From positions 1 to 41,246 of the forward strand of contig BJGQ01000027.1 of assembly GCA_014190575.1 (NCBI GenBank): a DNA stretch of 41,246 nucleotides, in the 5' to 3' direction. The stretch comes from Bacteroidota bacterium. Lineage in GTDB: Bacteria > Bacteroidota > Bacteroidia > Chitinophagales > UBA10324. Shown one piece after another: positions 35,276-41,246 of this stretch. The translations under genes and the position numbers were made by a program. A model generated the notes under the pieces. That model worked only from the letters and a program-made list of their open reading frames with translations. It did not search any database and was not told the origin of the DNA. Within the stretch, counting starts at the first letter, position 1. The number at the start of each line of letters is the position of its first letter.

Positions 35276-36652
35276 CTACTTTACAATAGTAACTTTCTCG
35301 CGAATGGAATTTGCTCCGTTTAAAATATGAATTACATATTCTCCGCTGTAAAGTTTTTTAGTGTCGAAATAAATTATGGTGCTGCCTGGATTAATGATTT
35401 TTTTATCAATCAGTTTTCCGGTGATATCAAATAACGAAATGTTAATGGGTTCAGTAGTTAAACCATTTGCCTGAATGGCTATAAAATCATTCGCAGGAAT
35501 CGGGAATATTTTAATGTCATTTTCATTCAGAATATTTTCATTAACACCTGAGGCGGTAGAAGTATATACTGTTACAACTTCTGTAATTGAAGTAACCTTA
35601 GCCGCAGTTTTTACACCATAAAAAGTCGGACCAACAACATATGGATAAGCTGAATTCCAGTTTGCATCTACAGTAGCGAAGTAGCAATAGATTTCTTGCG
35701 GATATTCTGGTGTTACACAAAACCGACCATTGTGTTCATCTAAATAATCAGGATTGGAAGGATGACTTACAAACTCATAATCCTCTCTGAAATATCCTAA
35801 AGGATAAGTTGTGCTTACAGTAGGTCCATCAGGAACATTAGTACCATCAGCCCAATGTGTGCGTGTTGTAATATTTCTTAACTGATAGCCCGATTTCATT
35901 CTGGTAATTCCACCGGTTCCGTTAGTATTTAAATGAGCATAAGCGCCATAAATAGGAAAACCATCGTAAGCAAAACCAATCAATGGTGAATGCTGTGTGC
36001 TGTCTATTGCATATAATCCATCGGCTGCATATAAATTGCAAATGGTAGATATAACATTCAGGTCCAAATCAAACGCAGAAGGATTTTGATGATGGTGATA
36101 GTTTCCCATTGCAGGATGGCCTTTCGAACAATCGAAGCCTGGTTTCTCAGCAGGTATTGCATCACGCATCCAATATTGTGTTGCGCCCATTCCGCCCGGA
36201 CAAGGAGGATTTCCTGGACCACCGCATAAAGCATTTGAGGCGCTATCCCATGCTACTCCATCTCTGTAGTCAAACAAGGCAACTCCATTAATAAATAGAC
36301 CAATGTTGCCTCCAGTAGTCGCTGTTGAAGTCCCGATATTTTGCACAGGGTTTAGTGGAATTTTAAAAATTGCATTTTGTGTTGTTGCCAATGACGGATT
36401 TCCATCAAGGAAAGGACCAGTTGGATAAGCAGGTATTCCGTTTGCCCTCACATAAACCCAGCTTGTTGAGTACAAAACTGTTTTAACATTGGCGGAGTCA
36501 TTATCCTGAATGACGGTTGAATTTCCGCTCACATAATGTTGTCCTTTTATTCCTGTTGTGTTTTGAATCCATGAACTGATGGCAGGATTTGTTTGAGCAA
36601 ATACCAGTTGAGTACTTGCAATGATTAGCAGTGTGATGAATTGTTTTTTCAT
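35276..36652 (-). CDS. T9SS-secreted YHYH-domain protein
   Basis: 458 residues. Signal peptide (FITLLIIASTQLVFAQ), then a YHYH domain: GNYHHHQNPSAFDLDLN, FAYDGFPIYGAYAH, LGYFREDYEFV and LDEHNGRFCVTPEYP... YPYVVGPTFYG. The tetrapeptide is YHHH here rather than YHYH. A T9SS sorting domain ends it (IFPIPANDF... LFDITGK... LYSGEYVIHIL). The His-rich domain is presumed to bind metal; no enzyme activity is established. Spaced 7 bases after the arylsulfotransferase-like gene, so cotranscribed. Confidence 0.88.
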   Translation of the reverse strand: MKKQFITLLIIASTQLVFAQTNPAISSWIQNTTGIKGQHYVSGNSTVIQDNDSANVKTVLYSTSWVYVRANGIPAYPTGPFLDGNPSLATTQNAIFKIPLNPVQNIGTSTATTGGNIGLFINGVALFDYRDGVAWDSASNALCGGPGNPPCPGGMGATQYWMRDAIPAEKPGFDCSKGHPAMGNYHHHQNPSAFDLDLNVISTICNLYAADGLYAIDSTQHSPLIGFAYDGFPIYGAYAHLNTNGTGGITRMKSGYQLRNITTRTHWADGTNVPDGPTVSTTYPLGYFREDYEFVSHPSNPDYLDEHNGRFCVTPEYPQEIYCYFATVDANWNSAYPYVVGPTFYGVKTAAKVTSITEVVTVYTSTASGVNENILNENDIKIFPIPANDFIAIQANGLTTEPINISLFDITGKLIDKKIINPGSTIIYFDTKKLYSGEYVIHILNGANSIREKVTIVK

Positions 36653-36659
36653 TGGGGAA

Positions 36660-38297
36660 TTATTGTTGGTGAATTAATTTGATGATTGAAATTTTTGATG
36701 CTGATTTTATTTTGAGGAAATAAATTCCTTTGGGTAAAAGTGAAAAATCATTTGATGCTATTTCACTACCCGAAAAAATTATTTGCCCCACAGAATTACT
36801 TAGCTGGTAATTTTCTTTTTCAGTTTTGGATACGACATTAATGGTTGATGAAAAAGGATTGGGAAATACTTCATCATTATCAGTTGATAAAATTGCAGGA
36901 ACATCAGTTTCAGGAAGCATGGTACAACTGTACGCCAATGGATTCAATTCAATTGGATTGCCAGGAGTTAAGGTCAATCCGTTGAATCCCGGATAGGTTG
37001 TTTCGTAAAGTGTGCATCTGAAAACTGAATTATTAGTAGGAGTTGTTCCTTGTGAAATTATTGAACCTGCTTGTCCGACAGGGCTTACATATTTCCACAC
37101 AATATTTTCAGCGGTATCAATTTCAAAAAAATTTCCTTTCGGACCTTCACAAATTAATGTATGCCCATTTGTTAATCGTTGAGCCCCTGAAATATTCATT
37201 GCATAAAAACTGGTTGGAGTTGTTGCCTGATATGACCAATAAGCTGAAGAAGGTAAGTAGGATTGACCTACGCTTAATGAATAATCTCCATTACCATTAA
37301 CAGGAGGCGCAATAATATCGATAGTAGAAAAATTTCCTGCGGGCCGACCAATACCATTATTGAATATCATAATGTTTCCTGCATCATTCAATCCACTCTC
37401 AATCCACTGAGGGTTGTGTTGGCCGAACAGTTTTTGATCTGTTGCAAGACCTCTGCCGTATGCTTCCGGATTTCCCCATCGATATAAAAAATCACCTCCC
37501 TTGTTGTGGGTGCCACCTGTGTGAGATACAGCTTGTGAAGTAGTGGTGCTATGATCAATGATGTAAAATTCATTTTGATTGTGTGCACTCAAAATAATCT
37601 GATCCAATGCAGCATTGTAATCAAGACCGTTACAGTGAAGCCAATCAGCTTGAGTGCCGAGATTGTAATTAAGATTTATTAATTCCGGATGATCAGCAAC
37701 CACACCATAGTTTGGTTTTGTCTGATCGAAATCCTGAATCAAATGATCCCATGCACGCCATTCCCAAACCACATTTCCTCCGGATGCACCTACAGGTTGT
37801 AATTCAACAATTTTATCACTCCATACCACTGTTCCAATATTTGCAGGATTAGCACCAGCGGCAATTGCTTCGGCAGCAGTTTTTAAATCATACGAAATGG
37901 CTAATACATTTCCGTTTGGTAAAATTCTTATATCGTGATGCTGACATTCTGTAGAATTTGAAATGGTGTAGGTCCATGTAATATTTCCGGCCCAATCAAA
38001 TCTTTCTATAATACCGCCTAAACCACCTGCATTGAATGTTGCATTATTAAGTTTCCCGGTTCTCAATAAAGATCCATCTTCCAGAAAATAACACGATTGA
38101 CCCGGTTGATGAGTGCTGGTCCATGAATGATCCTGGTAGCCACATTTATCAATGAGATAAGTAGTATTTCCAAAATTCGGGGCGAACAAAACATATCCAA
38201 TCTGTGAGCTGGAGATTTGTGGGAATAACCCAACTGTTTGTGCATTTGAAAATTGAATTGCAATAAGAAGAAATAAAATTGAAATTAATTTTTTCAT
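36660..38297 (-). CDS. T9SS-secreted arylsulfotransferase-like propeller
   Basis: 545 residues from the ATG at 38297 (MKKLISILFLLIAIQFSNAQ). The frame is open 17 codons further, but that would overlap the upstream gene and lacks a signal peptide at its start. The propeller carries the histidine sites expected of bacterial ASSTs: CQHHDIRILPNGN, DWLHCNGLDYN and LFGQHNPQWI. A T9SS sorting domain closes it (VFPNPFSSTI... SNSVGQIIFSG... LPKGIYFLKI). ASSTs move sulfate between phenols without PAPS; whether this one does is untested, and a scaffold or metal role is also possible. Confidence 0.85.
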   Translation of the reverse strand: MKKLISILFLLIAIQFSNAQTVGLFPQISSSQIGYVLFAPNFGNTTYLIDKCGYQDHSWTSTHQPGQSCYFLEDGSLLRTGKLNNATFNAGGLGGIIERFDWAGNITWTYTISNSTECQHHDIRILPNGNVLAISYDLKTAAEAIAAGANPANIGTVVWSDKIVELQPVGASGGNVVWEWRAWDHLIQDFDQTKPNYGVVADHPELINLNYNLGTQADWLHCNGLDYNAALDQIILSAHNQNEFYIIDHSTTTSQAVSHTGGTHNKGGDFLYRWGNPEAYGRGLATDQKLFGQHNPQWIESGLNDAGNIMIFNNGIGRPAGNFSTIDIIAPPVNGNGDYSLSVGQSYLPSSAYWSYQATTPTSFYAMNISGAQRLTNGHTLICEGPKGNFFEIDTAENIVWKYVSPVGQAGSIISQGTTPTNNSVFRCTLYETTYPGFNGLTLTPGNPIELNPLAYSCTMLPETDVPAILSTDNDEVFPNPFSSTINVVSKTEKENYQLSNSVGQIIFSGSEIASNDFSLLPKGIYFLKIKSASKISIIKLIHQQ

Positions 38298-38319
38298 TGA
38301 ATTAGAATGTGAAAGGAAT

Positions 38320-38922
38320 TTATTTTCGGAAATGAATTTGACAGCCAATTGATTTTGTTTCAGGAATAGAAACTTTTTTACTTTTTAATAATTCATCAAC
38401 CGCGTCAGAAACATAATGATGTTGCACTTTATCCGGTTCTGCACCATTATCATCAATTGCTCCGCTGTATTTAATGGTCCAATTGTTTTTTTCTTTCCAT
38501 AGAATAAATGCGTGTGGAGTTTTTTGCGCGCCGAAATTTTTTGCAGCCAATTGCTCTCCATCACATAGATAAGGAAAATTGAAATTTTCATTCTTGGCCT
38601 TTTCAATCATCTTTAAAAAGGAATCTTCGGCGTATGTAATGGTATCACTTGAACATATTGCAATTAGCGGTACGCCAAGGTTTTTATATTTTGAATTTAA
38701 CCCGTTCAATCTTTCAGGATACAATTTTGCAAACGGACAATGATTGCAGGTAAAAACAATTATGAAACCTTTAGCGCTCGGATAATCTTTTAACGAAACA
38801 AAATTTCCACCTACATTTTTTAAATGAAAATCATAACTTGATTTATTGCCTTTGATACTGAATCCCAGGGACAAAACGCAAATGGCAACAAGGAGTGAAA
38901 AATCGAAAATATTTTTAATCAT
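38320..38922 (-). CDS. Peroxiredoxin-like (redoxin) exported protein
   Basis: 200 residues. N-terminal signal (FSLLVAICVLSLGFSI) followed by a redoxin fold of the PRX-like1 group: FTCNHCPFAKLYPERLNGL is the active-site region (Cys-Asn-His-Cys-Pro), with FGAQKTPHAFIL giving the cis-Pro loop. A probable periplasmic thiol-based reductase or metal-chaperone-type protein. Its start overlaps the TlpA-like gene's stop (ATGA). Confidence 0.88.
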   Translation of the reverse strand: MIKNIFDFSLLVAICVLSLGFSIKGNKSSYDFHLKNVGGNFVSLKDYPSAKGFIIVFTCNHCPFAKLYPERLNGLNSKYKNLGVPLIAICSSDTITYAEDSFLKMIEKAKNENFNFPYLCDGEQLAAKNFGAQKTPHAFILWKEKNNWTIKYSGAIDDNGAEPDKVQHHYVSDAVDELLKSKKVSIPETKSIGCQIHFRK

Positions 38923-39398
38923 TTAACCAGTTTGTTTAATGTTTGAAGCGACATTGATTCGGAAAAAAATTTTTTATATTTTTTTTCATTGTTAAGAATC
39001 AGAGTTGCGGGTATTGAACCACTCCATTTTTTGTCAACCATGTTTATCCATTTATCAGCATTAGTCTCATCCAGTAAAAAGACAGGTACATTGATTTTAA
39101 ATTTTTCAATTAGTTGCGGCAATGTCTTTATGGAATCTTTTTTCATATCCAAACTCACAAAAATCATTTTAACCTTTTCATTCTTGTGCTGATCTGAGAA
39201 GGAAACAAAATCAGGCAACTCATTCAGGCAAGGCAAACACCATGATGCAAAAAAGTGGATGAAGTATGTTGTGTCACTTTTATTTGAATATATTTTTTGC
39301 AACGAATTAAAATTTATTACTTGAGCATTTTGTGCATGAATTTTTTCAAAAGATGAAATAATGAGTATAAAAAAAAGACAAGTCAAATTTCTATTCAA
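38919..39398 (-). CDS. TlpA-like exported thioredoxin
   Basis: 159 residues from the TTG at 39398, which overlaps the stop region of the multicopper oxidase (ttgaatag); a TTG at 39416 is an alternative. Signal (LFFILIISSFEKIHAQ), then a TlpA/ResA fold with FFASWCLPCLNELPDFV and cis-Pro in GSIPATLIL. TlpA-type proteins reduce cysteines in cytochrome or copper-site assembly, which fits its neighbours. Translational coupling to the oxidase is implied by the overlap. Confidence 0.85.
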   Translation of the reverse strand: MNRNLTCLFFILIISSFEKIHAQNAQVINFNSLQKIYSNKSDTTYFIHFFASWCLPCLNELPDFVSFSDQHKNEKVKMIFVSLDMKKDSIKTLPQLIEKFKINVPVFLLDETNADKWINMVDKKWSGSIPATLILNNEKKYKKFFSESMSLQTLNKLVK

Positions 39399-41118
39399 CA
39401 ACAAATTTTTTAACAATTGTTTGTTTTGATTTTTCGTCAGTCAGTTGTAAAAAATAATTTCCCGAAATCAAATGACTGATATCAATTCCATTTTGAATTT
39501 TTGGCTGAGGAAGCATGTAAATTGTTCTTCCAATCGCATCGCAGATTTTTATGTAATAAACTTTTGTGGTTGGGTCATTTAATGCAATGAATAATTTATT
39601 AGTTGCCGGATTTGGAAATAAGGTAAAATCAAAAGAACCTGAAGAAAGATTATTCTCTGATGTCGAGGAAAAATCTTTAACAACAAATTGTCCCATCATT
39701 CCTTCATCTTCATGCAATGAAATGTGGCAATGAAACATAAAGGGATGAAGGCTGTCAGAATAATCTTCAAACTTCGCTATGAATTTCACAACTGAAGGAG
39801 TGTTTCCTGTTTTGCCCGGAATAAAAACAACATCTTTCCATCCTGCTTGCGCTGCAGCAGGAGCCGCACCGTTGACAGAAATAATATTGAATTCAACATC
39901 ATGAATATGAAACGGATGCCCGAATACAGATGAGCTTGTTATTTGCCATATCTCAGTATTATTTAACGGCACTTCATATTCAATTTGATTAAGGTCAAAT
40001 AATTTATGATTAAGTATAAATGCATTTGGCCCAAGAATCGGGGGATTGGTGACACCGGTACTATCACTAATCGTAAGTAGCCGGGTAATATTTGCGTCAG
40101 CAACATTTAATAAAACATTTGTATTTAGTGTTGTTGGTATTGTAGTGATAGGAGCCCCTGTTTGTGCTGTAATATTTAAATGAAGTATATTAAAATCTGC
40201 ATGTCCAAGTGCATTTGCGAATGGTCCGTTCGGAAAATTTTCACCGCCCGCAATAAATCCGCTCAGTGAAGAATTATATGCTTTCAAATCAACAGAAGTT
40301 CCGGACTGACCGTTACAGTCTACCAGAATTTCAATTCTCTCCCCGGCATGTAATAAATATCTGTTCACTGAAACAGGCGCATCAAGTAAACCACCATCAG
40401 AACATATAACAGAGAAATTTCTGTTATCGCTGAAACCAATATTGTATGAGCGTTCAATGGCTGCATCTAAAATCCGAAAGCGAATAATTTGCGCCGGTAC
40501 CGAATATTGCGGACGAAGAGTTCCATTTACAATCATACTGTCACCATATGGAACGATGGTAAATTGATTAGATGTATTGATATCGCGATCTGTTAAAACC
40601 AAGGGAATATCATCAACACCATATGTTCGTGGCAAAGCCAATGCTGATTCAATATCATCCCTGACAATGATTAAACCACCTAAACCTTTTGTGATTTGTT
40701 CTTCAGTCATCATATGCAGATGAGGGTGATACCAGTATGTTGCTGCATTATTAGTTACTTTCCAATATGGTTGCCAAACAGTTCCCGGTGGAATTACCTG
40801 GTGAGGTCCGCCATCCATTACTGCGGGCAAGTGCATTCCATGCCAATGAACAGTAGTTGAATCATTCAGATAACTATGAATGTTCATGTGAACAGTATCT
40901 CCTTTATGAAATATTAAAGTTGGTCCCCAGAAATTTCCATTTACTCCTGCAGTAATAGTTTGCTGACCGGTTAAAAGCTGTTTGAATGTATCCCTTAAAG
41001 CCAGATTGAAAGTTGTTCCTGATAATGTATCAGGTATCCAAAGGGTATTGAAAGATTGAGCAAAAGAATAATTTATTAGAGTTGAGGTTAGAATGATGAA
41101 TAAATAAATTTTTTTCAT
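39391..41118 (-). CDS. T9SS-secreted multicopper oxidase
   Basis: 575 residues. Signal peptide (LFIILTSTLINYSFAQ). Three cupredoxin domains with the full copper-ligand set: HWHG (91-94), HPHLH (131-135), HPFHIH (401-406) and HCHISLHEDEGM (463-474), giving T1 ligands His401, Cys464, His469 and Met474. A T9SS sorting domain follows (LFPNPATNK... ICDAIGRT... LISGNYFLQL). It should couple oxidation of a substrate (phenolic, metal or Cu(I)) to O2 reduction at the cell surface. It is the promoter-proximal gene of the block; see the regulatory site at 41165-41229. Confidence 0.95.
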   Translation of the reverse strand: MKKIYLFIILTSTLINYSFAQSFNTLWIPDTLSGTTFNLALRDTFKQLLTGQQTITAGVNGNFWGPTLIFHKGDTVHMNIHSYLNDSTTVHWHGMHLPAVMDGGPHQVIPPGTVWQPYWKVTNNAATYWYHPHLHMMTEEQITKGLGGLIIVRDDIESALALPRTYGVDDIPLVLTDRDINTSNQFTIVPYGDSMIVNGTLRPQYSVPAQIIRFRILDAAIERSYNIGFSDNRNFSVICSDGGLLDAPVSVNRYLLHAGERIEILVDCNGQSGTSVDLKAYNSSLSGFIAGGENFPNGPFANALGHADFNILHLNITAQTGAPITTIPTTLNTNVLLNVADANITRLLTISDSTGVTNPPILGPNAFILNHKLFDLNQIEYEVPLNNTEIWQITSSSVFGHPFHIHDVEFNIISVNGAAPAAAQAGWKDVVFIPGKTGNTPSVVKFIAKFEDYSDSLHPFMFHCHISLHEDEGMMGQFVVKDFSSTSENNLSSGSFDFTLFPNPATNKLFIALNDPTTKVYYIKICDAIGRTIYMLPQPKIQNGIDISHLISGNYFLQLTDEKSKQTIVKKFVVE

Positions 41119-41164
41119 GGCACTATTTTAAAATTTGGAAACTTGAAATTGCTTGATCAATATC

Positions 41165-41229
41165 GATTAATTAACCGTAATTAATCAAGGATTAAAGCAA
41201 TAGTATTTCTCAAATTAAATTTGTCAAAA
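41165..41229 (-). promoter_or_regulatory. Candidate promoter with operator-like palindrome for the multicopper oxidase unit
   Basis: On the minus strand a TTTG (41225-41228) is spaced 19 bases from TACTATTG (41198-41205), one mismatch from TAnnTTTG. Just downstream of the predicted start is gattaatta-accg-taattaatc (41165-41186), a perfect 9-bp inverted repeat that could be a repressor site. It lies close to the window's end, so upstream context is missing. Confidence 0.35.
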
Positions 41230-41246
41230 TAGAGTAGGTAAAACGA

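Overview
The window looks like chromosome from an AT-rich, free-living Bacteroidota. Several signs point there. Five secreted proteins end in type IX secretion (T9SS) sorting domains (4545-8447, 8813-12061, 35276-36652, 36660-38297, 39391-41118). There are Bacteroidota-type -7 boxes (TAnnTTTG). There is a DUF6089-type outer-membrane protein and little Shine-Dalgarno signal, and many genes seem to start at TTG. I cannot name a genus. I saw no tRNA, rRNA, CRISPR array, transposase, integrase or phage gene.

Layout. 71-3973: a plus-strand run of alpha/beta hydrolase, CBS-domain protein, POTRA/beta-barrel outer-membrane protein and NAD kinase. The barrel gene begins inside a long inverted repeat that seems to supply part of its signal peptide. 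4100-12061: a T9SS cargo block with a small secreted protein, a 1300-residue Asp-box/PKD/LamG protein and a convergent thermolysin-like (M4) protease. 12282-17896: DUF6089 barrel, GT-C glycosyltransferase, lytic transglycosylase, RNase HII and AsnS, followed by a tiny remnant of a biotinyl/lipoyl domain. 18070-24652: UspA-like protein, serine hydrolase, cyclophilin, small conserved protein, omega-amidase-type nitrilase, recO and mnmG. 24851-33349: mostly small or hypothetical genes plus a di-CxxCH cytochrome, TfoX-like protein, an L,D-transpeptidase split by a frameshift, a GNAT, a CDF metal transporter, a flavoprotein whose 5' end does not read cleanly, and a thioredoxin.

The most interesting part is 33418-41118, a minus-strand block of seven tightly packed genes. 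In transcription order they are a T9SS multicopper oxidase, a TlpA-like thioredoxin, a peroxiredoxin-like thiol protein, a T9SS arylsulfotransferase-like propeller, a T9SS YHYH-domain protein, then (after a strong terminator hairpin) an MbnP-family protein and its di-heme MbnH/cytochrome c peroxidase-like partner. In methanotrophs MbnH oxidises a tryptophan of MbnP to make a copper site. Here the pair sits beside a multicopper oxidase and thiol-redox proteins, outside any methanobactin context. I infer an extracytoplasmic copper acquisition, delivery or oxidation system; its substrate is unknown.

Other points of interest: three unrelated dispersed-repeat types (1519-1670, 21178-21230, 24737-24772), two homopolymer-linked reading-frame anomalies 3 kb apart, and -7 boxes so close to start codons that leaderless transcripts are likely for some genes.
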